Positions 1-10,599 of a stretch of DNA of 64,000 bases are shown one piece after another. The stretch lies in contig LS997562.1 of the NCBI GenBank assembly GCA_000469685.2, forward strand, positions 7,747,007-7,811,006, read 5' to 3'. The notes beneath the pieces were generated by a model. That model saw nothing but the letters and a program-made list of their open reading frames with translations. It made no database searches and was not told the origin of the DNA. Source of the stretch: Haemonchus contortus. Its lineage: Eukaryota > Nematoda > Chromadorea > Rhabditida > Trichostrongylidae. The number at the start of each line of letters is the position of its first letter. Position 1 is the stretch's first letter. The position numbers were made by a program, and so were the translations under genes.

Positions 1-990
1 GGAGGTTGAGGCTTTGGACAATGCTGCAGCTATTTGAACACCTTTCAAGAACCTGGGATCACGAAACTCCTAGTCACTTTGTTGAATGAACTTCCAGCAC
101 GAAACGTAAAGCTCTTAGCACTGACTTTCGTTCTGGGCCTCGCAAGAAGATTTTGATTGGACCTCCTCTAGTTCGAGAACGCACTGTCTTATAAATTTCA
201 AATGGACCAAACTCATTGCATTGATACAGAAGCTTATAAGCCATACATACGTCTAATACTTTACGCCGTGATTCGAGAGTGGATAGATTGAAATACCTAT
301 TCCGGATGACGGGATTAGGAATCCTAGGATAGAGCAAACTTCCTGTTCGGAGTAGGATTTTGCGTGTGAAGTTGTTTTGCACTCTTTCTATTGTTTCGAT
401 ATCTTTTTTCCTGATGGAGTGAAACGGCGCCGGACTCCACGAGGGGGTGGATGTACGTCTTGTAAGCACGAAGGGTGTGGACTGGTTCGTTGAGGAAAGT
501 CCCTTAAAAATATGGAACGTGCGCAAGCGGACTAATTTACAACGATTACGTATGTGCGTGGAGAAGCCAAGAGCATTAGTGTAGGTAAAACCATGATCCC
601 TGACAACATTCACATGAGAGATCGTGACCCCATCCATTACATATGGACGAAGGGCTACCTTTGGTGAAGCCCCAATCCCCATACACATTGTCTAAAGGAA
701 GTTGCCAAAGCTTAGTCCAGTCATTGAGAAGCGCAATAGCTTGCTGAAGATCTTCAATATCCTCAGTTTGAGTTATAGTCTTATAGATCTTAACTTCGTC
801 GGCATACATCTTGATTCTAACATTCAGACCATCGAACAAGCTAGGTATCTCTGAAGCAAAAATACTGAACAAAACCGGAGAGAGGACACCCCTCTGCGGC
901 ACACCAGTCAGCACATCCCTGATTCCAGAGTAAGTATGTCCGACTTGGACCTGAAAGGTCCTGCCAGAGAGGGAGTTGGAATGTCGATTT
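1..990 (-). mobile_element. Non-LTR retrotransposon (LINE) fragment, reverse transcriptase and 3' part, degenerate
   Basis: On the minus strand, about 990 down to 576 encodes a reverse transcriptase piece with GVPQRGVLSPVLF (RT palm region) followed by MYADEVKIY, the position of the catalytic YADD box. The second Asp of that box is Glu here, so the enzyme is probably dead. A frame change then leads into the downstream region 688-74, containing KKDIETIERVQNNFTR and LSTLESRRKVLDVCMAYKLL, which is typical of the C-terminal end of nematode CR1/Jockey-type LINE ORF2. The element is broken by frame changes and runs off the left edge. It sits directly beside a relic cathepsin B exon, apparently having inserted in the intron before it. 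The clade assignment (CR1-like) is from memory of these motifs and is uncertain. Confidence 0.8.
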
Positions 991-1019
991 ATGAAACACC
1001 ATTATTGTAAATTCGAAGG

Positions 1020-1330
1020 TTCTCGAAGTACTTGCTCTACGGGCAGCGACATACACAAAAATTCTTCTTCAATAGTAGCTTTCCAAAATTGTTTCTTGCA
1101 TTTGAAAGTATTTCAAATTCTTACTTGTCAGAAGAAAAGTTCAGGCAGAGCTGCTTCCACCTGCAGTGGCCGAAAAGCGTTTGGAAGTTTTGATGAAAAT
1201 GGATTTCCTACACTTACCAGCTGGAGTGGATAATGTGACGGTGGTGGGGAGCCTGTTACAAAGGAAGAGCTTCTGAGAGGTGATTTCCGCTGATTAGACT
1301 CCATCATAAACTGGATGTCGAATGTCATTC
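1020..1330 (+). pseudogene. Relic cathepsin B propeptide exon (exon 4 type) with flanking intron
   Basis: The stretch from a tcag acceptor at about 1152 to about 1258 reads AELLPPAVAEKRLEVLMKMDFL..PAG.DNVTVVG and then shifts frame before the expected LPE end, reaching a TGA. It aligns closely with exon 4 of the complete gene at 10600-16033 (11871-12004). About 120 bp of upstream and 60 bp of downstream intron also align (1020-1150 with 11757-11870, 1260-1330 with 12005-12070). No other exon of this copy is visible to the right, and the LINE interrupts it on the left. I read it as the remnant of an older, mostly deleted array member. Confidence 0.8.
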
Positions 1331-1803
1331 GTGATAAGGAGACCAAGAACTTCTCCATGGTTTTGAGTCTCCCCCTAGAATACCCAGTGGCCTCCAAGGG
1401 AAACAGGAAGGAAGCTGTTGTGTCCCAAACTCACAGCTGGGGCATAATAGGAGCCCCATTACCGGATCGCCCAGATGCTCTGCCTTTAGACCGATGGCGT
1501 GTCAGACGAGTGTCGGGGCGATACAAATAGCAATATTCGCGCCAGTTTCCACACATTCAGCACCCAATCAGGTCGCCGTATAGTGTTGAAACTATGTTTT
1601 ACACCTTTTCTGTTGTTCTCTGTTATTCGTTTTGATGCTGCGACCCTTGTTCTAATTTTCTACCTAGGTGCTAAAAAAAGGTGGGCTATTTCTGCTGTTG
1701 CTAGCGTTTTTGTTAACACATGCTTATGAGTGAATGAATTTTGAAGGACATCTTTGCTCATTGAAGTATAATAGCTGCTTCCACCAGGATCACACGTACG
1801 TAA
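1331..1803. other. Intergenic DNA, nothing recognised
   Basis: The short open frames here match no family I know and show no splice-consistent continuation. I see no gene or known repeat. Confidence 0.5.
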
Positions 1804-2046
1804 TGGCTGCTTTCATAGTCCGCAGGCAGGCGCGCTGGCGCGCAGGCTGGCGCGCAGGCAGGCGCGCAGGCAGTGCTAGGGGGGAGGAGGGAGGCAGACA
1901 GTGTAAGGCAATAGTCCACGCCCCTTCGAGGGGTTGAAAACAAACAAACGGTCTGCCTCCCTCCTCCCCCCTAGCACTGCCTGCGCGCCTGCCTGCGCGC
2001 CAGCCTGCGCGCCAGCGCGCCTGCCTGCGGACTATGAAAGCAGCCA
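1804..2046. repeat. Perfect 96-bp inverted repeat with 51-bp spacer, very GC-rich
   Basis: The left arm 1804-1899 and the right arm 1951-2046 are exact reverse complements as read base by base. They start tggctgctttcatagtcc and contain repeated ggcgcgcaggc units. The spacer 1900-1950 contains a small ccccttcgagggg hairpin. The GC content differs strongly from the AT-rich surroundings. It could be a foldback/MITE-type element with long terminal arms, a hairpin RNA source, or an assembly artefact. No clear target-site duplication is visible. Confidence 0.9.
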
Positions 2047-2687
2047 ATGACGCACATTGTAGAGCTCGTCAAACCCACTCTTCCCATTTTTCTGGTCTCA
2101 TTCTTGTCCAGCCCCGTCTTAACAATTTTTCGAAGCCTTTTTCACTTTGGAAACACTGATTCACACAGTTTTTCCGCCTTCATCGCACTATTTTCTATGT
2201 CACCTTCTCTTTTTCTTCATAATCTGGATTACCCAAAATTATTGTGAACCATGCCTTCGAGCCGGGACCATACTCATCTGTAGGTGTTATTGTTGATCTC
2301 ATATTGCGTAAATTTATTTGCCATGGCTTTTTGTGGTGGTTTCTAGTCTCATGTTGTTTACAGCACGTACTTAACAGCCAGTTCCCTATCACTTATTTGT
2401 AACATTTTCATAAAATTTTACAGTCACTCGGGATTCAGTAATGTTGTACCTAAATCTCGTACCTTATGATATGGTCTCATGCGTGAATGGACCAGGTTGT
2501 GGGGGCACATCCAGTGCGTGAAAGGAGGCATGAAGAGAGTCATGCATTGCAAACGTGACCCATAGTTGTGGTGACCACTCAGCTAAATTGTGAAATTGTG
2601 GTTCCGAACTCTTAGTATGAAAGATGTAAATACGTAAAACGTAAGCGTTTTTTGCTATGATGCTATGACATGCCGTGTGATAAAACT
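2047..2687. other. Intergenic DNA upstream of the first complete protease gene
   Basis: AT-rich sequence. No coding region or repeat is recognised apart from the promoter-proximal segment approaching the GATA site at 2688. Confidence 0.5.
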
Positions 2688-2693
2688 CTTAAG
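2688..2693 (+). promoter_or_regulatory. Candidate GATA-factor site (TGATAA) of CB1
   Basis: TGATAA lies 85 bp before the ATG at 2773. The equivalent site occurs 80-91 bp upstream of every complete gene of the array, which supports function. In nematodes, WGATAR sites are bound by the intestinal regulator ELT-2 (established in C. elegans). Use here is inferred. Confidence 0.55.
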
Positions 2694-2772
2694 CGATGAT
2701 TGATGCACCTTTCAATCTCCTTATGAAACGATCGGGTAGAGTTTATTGAGCTGCTTAACTACAAGGCCCGAA

Positions 2773-5700
2773 ATGCTGGTGAGCTCATTTTATCTTTTAT
2801 CGCGCTCGTTTAAACAGTTATGGCAATAATTTACGCGAGTATGCTTTACCACAGCCTTTCTTTTCCATAATTAAGGGAGAATTAATAACAACGGTGCCAA
2901 TTATAGGGTATTTAAGTCGCGAGGGTTTCACTCGTCGAGGGGATCATCGCATCCCTTCCGGAGTGTTAGTTTCAACAAGTTATAACTGATTTGTTGGTGC
3001 TTATTTTTTCTCTGAACGTTTCACAGCATGGAACGTCGATTTAGAGCAAAACTCTGGAAAGCTAATATAAAAATAAATAGTTATGGCTAGCAACAGAAAA
3101 TAGAACACAAACACAATTAGTGAATAAAGCCTGAATTGTTTCATTAAATTACGAATTAGTCCTCATTTCCTCTCCTTGCAGGTTGATCACAGAGTGAAAC
3201 TAGGGTTGACGGGCAGTTCAACTAGAGAGGCAGATCTAAGAAATGATAGATTTTATAAGAAACAATTTTGAATATGATCAAGAATCACATCACCAGCAAC
3301 TATTGCAGGAATGAATCGAACGCTTCTCTTCCTATAATGAAAATGAAAGCGCAAGTAAAACTTTCAGCCGCATTCAATTCTCTCAAGCCCCTCTGGTTCA
3401 CGAACTTTGTGAAAGGGTTACTGCACCTGTAAAGCCGTACTTTTCCCAATCGCCACTACATAAAGTAAAGGATGACAACAGACTCTAATGACTCCGAGTT
3501 TAGGCTCTACTTGTTTTTCTTGCTTTCTTCGTCTCGACACAAGCAGTGCTCACAGCAGGTAGAACGTTTTGTAATAATACTACGACTTTAGATAAGGCTT
3601 GTTTTCAAAGTCATATAATTGATTTTTGAGGTTCTTCGGTTTTTCATGTTTTCGTGCTAATAGGACGACTTCAAACGAAGCTCGTTTTTAATGTATATTT
3701 TTGACTTTTGATGTTTTTGTAGCTATTCCTAGAAAATCTCGAAATTAGTGAGTTCAGGAGGGAGACGATGTTCCTGTTTGATTGTCTGGCAAGCTGCCAC
3801 CCTTTCCCAACTATGAAAACTTACCTATTCCATTTCCAATGTTTATTTCATTTTTGAATACCCATTTCCTGTAGTACGGAGAATGACCTTGCTCCAAACC
3901 ATAACCACCTGCGCCACATCACTTTTTCTCCTAATATATCGGCTCTAATAAGAAAGCTGCTGGAGACAAATGAAGGAACTGCAAAGGGAATATGCCATGG
4001 CTATGAGGCAGTCGCCTGCCGGTAAAGAAAAAAACACGCTCTTGAAGATAGAGGAATGTTTGGACGATCGTTTGAAATCAACTTGAACGACCTGAGAACA
4101 AAAAGGAGCTATGTCGATACATTTGTGCCTGGTGATAGCGGTAGCCGCTTGGACCCTGCTCAACCTGCACAAAGGGATTGGATGGCTGGAACATCTCTCT
4201 GAACTGCCAATAAAAAGTGCATCTAATGCAAAACTTCCCACAATGCATGGTCGGTCGGGCAAGGAGAAACGCCGAATGAGATTTCCAGAAATACAGGACT
4301 GGTGAATTCGGAGCTTTTGTAATATGGGTGCACTTCGCCGCGCTTTGGAAAAATATCAACCCAAGCTGTCTCAATATCGGCGAGAAGTTATAACGAGGCG
4401 CTTCCATTCCATCATTATAATTCTGTATGTTTCTGTACATTGTTTGAACTCGTAGTAAAAAATTTGTCCGAATTATTAATATTTCAATGTAGTCATGTCT
4501 TAAGCATCCAACCGTCCACAACGTAGGCTTAGCCAGTCATGTAATCATGTATGTACACCACTAGTGTCAGGCGGTTGACTAGTAGTCTTAGTTCTGCTGC
4601 ATTGATCTTTCGGCTCTGTTAAATAAGGTAAGGTAGAGCCATTCCTCATAAGATAATGTAAACTAGAACTTTACGGACTGCGATCACTGGGTTATCGTTC
4701 CAACATGTTCTCTAATCCTTTTTGCCTTTGAAAATATGTTGTATTTCCAGGAGAGTTCATTGGCCGACCGATCTCGAAAGAAGCTGGTGAACTGACGGGT
4801 AAAGCGCTGGTAGACTATGTAAACGAAAATCAACCGTTTTTCAAGGTGCTTCCTTCTTTCTTTTTTGCATCTTGCTTGCAGGTGCATCTATCTTTCTTAT
4901 TCCTTCGTAACAATGCTAAACTTCCCCCAGACTGTGTTTTCTACAAGATAACTCTGAACACTTCTCCGTCAAGGAGTATTGATCATACCTAGATTGAAAT
5001 TCTGAGAGAAGAAAGTGTTTGCCAGTTCTATTCCTCTATTTTTTCGTATGACTCTAGTTCAAATTGTTTTGAAACGCATTTCAGGCCGAATATTTACCAG
5101 AAGTTGCTCAAAGGCGCCTGGGAGGTTTGATGAAGAAGGAATTCCTTGAAGATCCCATCCAAAAGAAAATAATAGAGGATGCAGAAAAGCCGATCATAAA
5201 CGAAGGCATTCCTGAAAGGTGGCTGTCATGATTTGCTGATAAGCTTATCAGCTTACTTTATATCAGGCAAACGGTTGACATTATTTTTGAAAAACACTAA
5301 TAGGAATGGAATTTTCTCAGAGTAAATAGATGAGTGCAAGTGATGCAGCAATCTGTACGTCACTCAGAGTCGTATTCTCTCCCATCAGTCTTCCTCACAA
5401 TAAAATCGCATGCTGGTTCGAAAAAATGAGAACACTACATATAACAAAGCACTATGAAAACGAGCGTGCTCACCAGCACAAATCACTGGTCACAAAGCAC
5501 CGTTCCGATTATCAATGGAAGTCGGATATCGAAGTGCATCGTATGAATGAGTGTGATCGAAGTCAAAAGGCTTCATTCACGATAGGCTCTCGTTACGAAT
5601 ATGGTTCCGAGTGTCAGTATCAACACCAATTATGGTTGTTCATGAAAGATCCACTACACCTTCAATTTGCTTATGCAATTTCGAGAGCTTCGCAAAATGT

Positions 5701-8700
5701 TTGGAAGCATTATTTCGAGAGCACTTCCAGCATTTGCAACAAGCGAACATTTGAAATTCTTTTTAATGAATTCATGGAATGTCAAAAATTCATTTTTGAA
5801 ACTTCGAGCTGAATATAGACTTTGTGTTCAGTTTCGATGCACGAACAAAGTGGAAGGAGTGCCCCTCAATTACGCACATTCGGGATCAATCCAATTGCGG
5901 TACGATTTCACTCTCGTTGTTTTTGTGCTTGTCGTTTCATACCACACCTTCCTCACTCCTCTGACCTCAAGTCTACTTCTGTTTTACTTGAAGCAAAAGC
6001 TAAATACTCTACCGCTACTATTTCCTTTTGGTAAAGAGCTTATCTGCAGGATGTTCCTAGATTAAAGGCGCATAGTTTTTGCAAGGTGTGTGAATGTGTT
6101 CTAAGCAGAGAACTGAAATGAAAGCTATATGAGCATTTGCTCACATTTTGTACAACAACAAACAATAATTACTTTTCAAAATATATCCCATCAGCCCGAA
6201 TAGAGCCTCAAAGTCTGAACTCCTTGCTTATTTATATTCATGCCCGATTACTTTCCAGATTTTCCCGTTGACCTTGTGTTGTGTCCTTGGGAAGTCGGGA
6301 AGAGCAGGAAGGTTTATTAGAAGCCATGAATAAATGTACAACAAAGTTACAGTTTATATACTGCTCCGGCCCGCCAGATCTCCTGGTCAAACCGGGCAGG
6401 TCAGTACTATACAAGATCAACTACTCTAGTAATAGAGATCACAGATGCCCCAACACCTTGGAATAGTCCTATCTTCTGAAACCCTGATTTTCCTGCCTCT
6501 TCCAGCTTTGTCTTTGATTGATTCTTCTTCTCTATACAGCTTCTTCAACTTCTTCATTCTTGTTCGACTGCTTGCTGGACTGTCATTCGTGGAGTCTATG
6601 CCATTGCGCCTCTTAAACGCAAATGATCGCAAAGACCAGTGAATGATTTTAAAGTGTTGGGAGCCTCATTCCAGAAGTTCTGCATACTGCGAGAAAACTT
6701 AGTTGTGCCACTAATTCGCAGCGTACAGTTCAAAGGATCATTTCCGCTTTGAAAGTTTCTGGACTTTGGCGCCTGTAGTTTTGGAGACACTGTACAACCC
6801 AACGTTCATGATTGTGTTTGTGATAGCGGAATTTCACCAACTTTGAGATGTGTGAACTATATTCGATGAGGTGATTCTGCTTACTCTACTCAATCTTTCT
6901 TGTTTACAGGATCATGCTGGGCTGTATCCGCTGCAGAAACCATGTCCGATCGACTCTGTATTCATTCAAATAGTACAATAAAAGTTGGTCGAGAATTTTT
7001 TTCACAATGTTATGTATTAGAGCATAATGCCTTTACTAAATTTAAGCATACAGAAGAAAGCAATTCGTGAAAACATCTCGAATTCAGCACAGGGCCTAAG
7101 ACAGCATTTGTGTTTGTGTAAAAGTGTTCAGATTACAGACGCTGATCTCGGACACCGATCTTCTCTCATGCTGTGGATCATCCTGCGGACACGGGTGAAT
7201 TACTTTTCAATTCTAATTGTGTCGATTAGATTTTGGTGTTCAATTTAGAATTCTGTGAACATGTTCGTATACAAACATACAAAATGGGGTTGAAAGCAAA
7301 TGAAGAAACTGATACTGTCTATAGTTCCCTATGTCGATTGATAAACAGATGACCATCGAAAACAGTTAGGATAGCGCTCATTGAGGATCTCTTCATTTGC
7401 AGATGCGAGGGAGGCTCTATCTTCTATGCCTGGGTCTACGCCAAAAAACACGGTGTGTGCAGTGGAGGACGGTATGGAGCAGAGGTAAATAGAGGAAATG
7501 TCCTATGTCGTCAAAGAAGTATATTGCCCTTGTTGCTTTGTCACGATACTTACCATACTATCAAAATGCCGAAGTGCACCAATGGCAATAGTTCTTCTGG
7601 GACCGGTACAGACAATTACAGCTTTCAGAAGGTCTGCAAGCCGTACGTTTTTCATCCATGTGGACGGCATCAAGGCCAGAAATACTATGGTGAATGTCCA
7701 AAGCACATGTATAAAACACCTGTTTGCAAGAGATATTGTCAGTATGGATACGGAAAACGTTACGAAAACGACAAATTCTACGGTAACCCCAACAATAGAC
7801 AATTGTTTGTCGACACTGAGTGCGCAACTTCTCGTTCAGCAAAAGCAGTATACGGGATCTTCAGCTTTGAACCTGCCATACAGATGAACATTATGAAAAA
7901 TGGACCTGTTCAAGCTGCATTTACTGTTTATGAAGATTTTGCTTATTACAAAAGTGGTGTTTATGTAGTAAGTGTATGTTTGGTCACTTTCGAAGAGTCT
8001 TGACTGTTACGGAGACAGTACGCAAACCCGAATTAGAGTGGAAATGTGAAAATCACTCAAAATATAAATTGTAGCGATTTCTTATTCCTATTTCAGCACA
8101 CGGCAGGTAAAGACACCGGAGGACATGCTGTGAAAATTATAGGATGGGGAGTTGAAAATGGCACGAACTACTGGACGGTTGCCAACTCATGGAATACAGA
8201 CTGGGGAGAAAATGGTTTGTGATGTTACCCTATTCTCGCTCTCAAAGCTGCTGTTTTCTTTCGGTAGCAAACGAACGATGAGAGATAAAGCTCAATAAAA
8301 ATTACCTCAGTAGAGTTGAGACGATTCCCAACAAATAGCTAGGAGTTCCGCCCTGCCAATCTATATCAAATTTCGAAGGCACAGTTCACGAAATCCTGAG
8401 GTACCCATTTTAAGATGAAAACAGGAAGTGCTGATGTAGAGAATGAAGCGGTGGCGAAGAAAGCAAAAGTTACTACTTAGCTACTTAGCGAAAGTGAGGC
8501 TTTCCAAAAGTTGTGCAAATAGATCTTGTTCGAGATTACCATGACGGAAATGGCATGGAAGGGGTACTCGGACGAAATTTTAGTTGTTACAATTACACAA
8601 AGAACTGACTACATCAAGCCGAAACTGCCCAGAATTGCCTTTCACTCTCCCTACGGATCATTATAAGTTTTTTGTTCTTCCAACACGGTGTCCCTTGAGA

Positions 8701-9814
8701 TAGGCAGCCTCTACAATGCCGTTGATACTCGGCCACTTGTTGTACTCTATTCAGGACATTTCTCGATCTGGCTTCGGCACATATGGTATCAGGAGGGAAC
8801 TCGAATACATCCCGTAGGGTAAACTCATAACCATTTTCCCGTGAACTGTGCCCCTGAATATATGTAAGGATAAGACATTCACTGTAAAGATCAATATGGG
8901 TCAGATATATTTCATATGCTGACCATATTGAAAAGTTGTCGAGTATGTTGTAAACCAGGAAGAACTGAAGAGTCGATGTGAGAAATAAATTGAATATAGA
9001 AGCCTTTCAATGATCGTCTTTTTAGAAGTCCTGTATGGGTGCCCCTTAGTTTAAACTTAAAAGAAAAAGCAACTAGGGGAAATTCTCAGCTGTTACGAGT
9101 TAATGAACAAGAAGAGAGATCGAAAGCTGCTGAAGTGATTCTGAATCAAAATTTTATTTCTTCTTTGCCGACACTATGACCTAGTCACCAGCAGTCGTGA
9201 GTTGAGTAGTTACTCACCGAAAGCCCTTTTCTAGCTATGATCATCTTGTCCGACATCAAAATGAGGACATCTTGTACAGCAGGACTCTAAGCAAAATACC
9301 AGCCGAGAACTTTTTATGCAATCGTCGGCGTAGCCCTGAAGGAACGTAGTATTATTTCATCTAGTAACCTCGTCGGTGTGGGAAGAAGAATAAACCATTT
9401 TGTAGCTCAGTGAAAGCACAAAACGCAAAAGATCTGTGCAGGAACTGATATTTCGAATTCGAATTCCAGATAGTGAGCCAGAAATATAATTTAGAGACGG
9501 AGTCAACTGGAGGAGAGGGAGAGGAAAAGCTTCATTCTGTGATAGCTATAGTCTTGCTTATTGTGATTCGTACTCTTTACGAGTGCATTCCACAGAAAAC
9601 TAAAACAACTTCATTCTGAGACTCTTGCAGCTGCGCTTACTTCACATTTCCACATGCACACAGTACTGTTATTTGAAAGTGTTTTTATGACCCAAATGAA
9701 GTGTTCTAACATGGTTTTGTTATCGCAAGGCTATTTTCTTAAGGTTATTTCCGCATTCTCCGTGGAGAGAACCACTGCGGCATCGAATCGCAAGTTTTTG
9801 CCGGAGATTTCTGA
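2773..9814 (+). CDS. CB1: cathepsin B-like cysteine protease, complete, 12 exons
   Basis: Exons: 2773-2778, 3504-3558, 4751-4845, 5085-5218, 5832-5899, 6910-6983, 7139-7194, 7403-7484, 7629-7782, 7840-7967, 8097-8214, 9744-9814. They sum to 1041 nt (346 aa) in one frame, with AG acceptors and GT donors throughout. The signal peptide is about residues 1-18 ([18 protein letters not shown]) and the propeptide runs to about residue 96. The mature enzyme starts near FDARTKW and carries DQSNCGSCWA (oxyanion Gln116, nucleophile Cys122), [11 protein letters not shown] (His294) and [14 protein letters not shown] (Asn314), all intact. The occluding loop reads HPCGRH where cathepsin B has CEHH, so the first loop His is Arg. 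The family is secreted and papain-like. In blood-feeding worms it degrades haemoglobin in the gut, and that role is inferred here. Intron 11 (8215-9743) holds a MITE. Confidence 0.93.
8375..8856. mobile_element. MITE, family A (aggcacagttcacg ends), in CB1 intron 11
   Basis: The left end aaggcacagttcacgaaa and the right end cccgtgaactgtgcccc form terminal inverted repeats about 14 bp long. Internal sequence (for example the tggaagggg...ggacgaaattttagttgt stretch) recurs at 35210-35663 and 46760-48441. It has no coding capacity. The flanking TTAA seen in other copies has decayed here. Confidence 0.75.
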
Positions 9815-10118
9815 ATGTGGATAACGATGGATGATCGACTTTCCACTAATCTTGATGTGACCAGTTTATCAAAGTTTATCTTGACTGTGTTTGGTGCTGA
9901 CGATAAAGCAATTGCAACTGCAAGTGTTCTGACGAATTCGTCTTTTTTGAAGCCCTAGAACGACGAAGCTGCTGGTAGGCACTCTATCCCTGTACGAAGG
10001 CAAAGCCCAAATGTCATGCGATAGAATTGTTTGTAATTTGTTGTAAATCTCGTACACCTAGCCAATGAAGCACTAGTAATATTGGGGAACAGAACATTCA
10101 CCCAGAACTGAACGGCGC
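9815..10118. other. Intergenic DNA after CB1
   Basis: 3' flank of CB1. No clear AATAAA signal lies within 60 bp of the stop, and no gene or repeat is recognised. Confidence 0.5.
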
Positions 10119-10282
10119 GGCGATATTCGTGGCGTTTATAACGACTTTACCACCCATCATTGGGGCGCAAACTTGAAGTAGAGTACATTAGTATAGTCAT
10201 ACAATCGTACTAAACTGTTCTACTTCAAATTCGAGCCCCAGTGATAGGCGCTGAAGTCGTTTAAATCGCCACGGACTTCGTC
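10119..10282. repeat. Imperfect long inverted repeat (MITE-like hairpin)
   Basis: The left arm about 10119-10191 (including ggcgtttataacgac and ttggggcgcaaacttgaagtag) pairs with the right arm about 10207-10282 (including ctacttcaaattcgagcccca and gtcgtttaaatcgcc). The spacer is about 15 bp. The arms are about 75 bp and diverged. This is probably a short foldback MITE. It lies about 320 bp upstream of the CB2 start. Confidence 0.7.
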
Positions 10283-10508
10283 GCGAGATTTGCTGAGTCT
10301 GTCCAGTTATTTGTGGATGTAACCATACCCAATAACATTGAGCAGGGTACTGTCGATTGCGATATAAGGAGCTTTGAGATATAAGGAAACAGTCGATCTA
10401 ATGCATTGTGTTGTAGAATTATGGCATAAGAAGAAGAAGCATTTCGGTTTGATAGGAGAGTAATGCGTTCCTCCTATTGATTTGTGCTTTCTGATGAAGC
10501 AGTTTTGA

Positions 10509-10514
10509 AGATAA
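10509..10514 (+). promoter_or_regulatory. Candidate GATA-factor site (AGATAA) of CB2
   Basis: AGATAAGG lies 91 bp before the proposed start at 10600. It is followed by a block (cactgtactgactctattgac) that resembles the upstream blocks of the other array genes. Confidence 0.45.
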
Positions 10515-10599
10515 GGAATTACTTTTTTGACCTCACTCAATCACTCTCACTGTACTGACTCTATTGACTAATTAGTTACTTCGGAACCTAACTCTCCCT

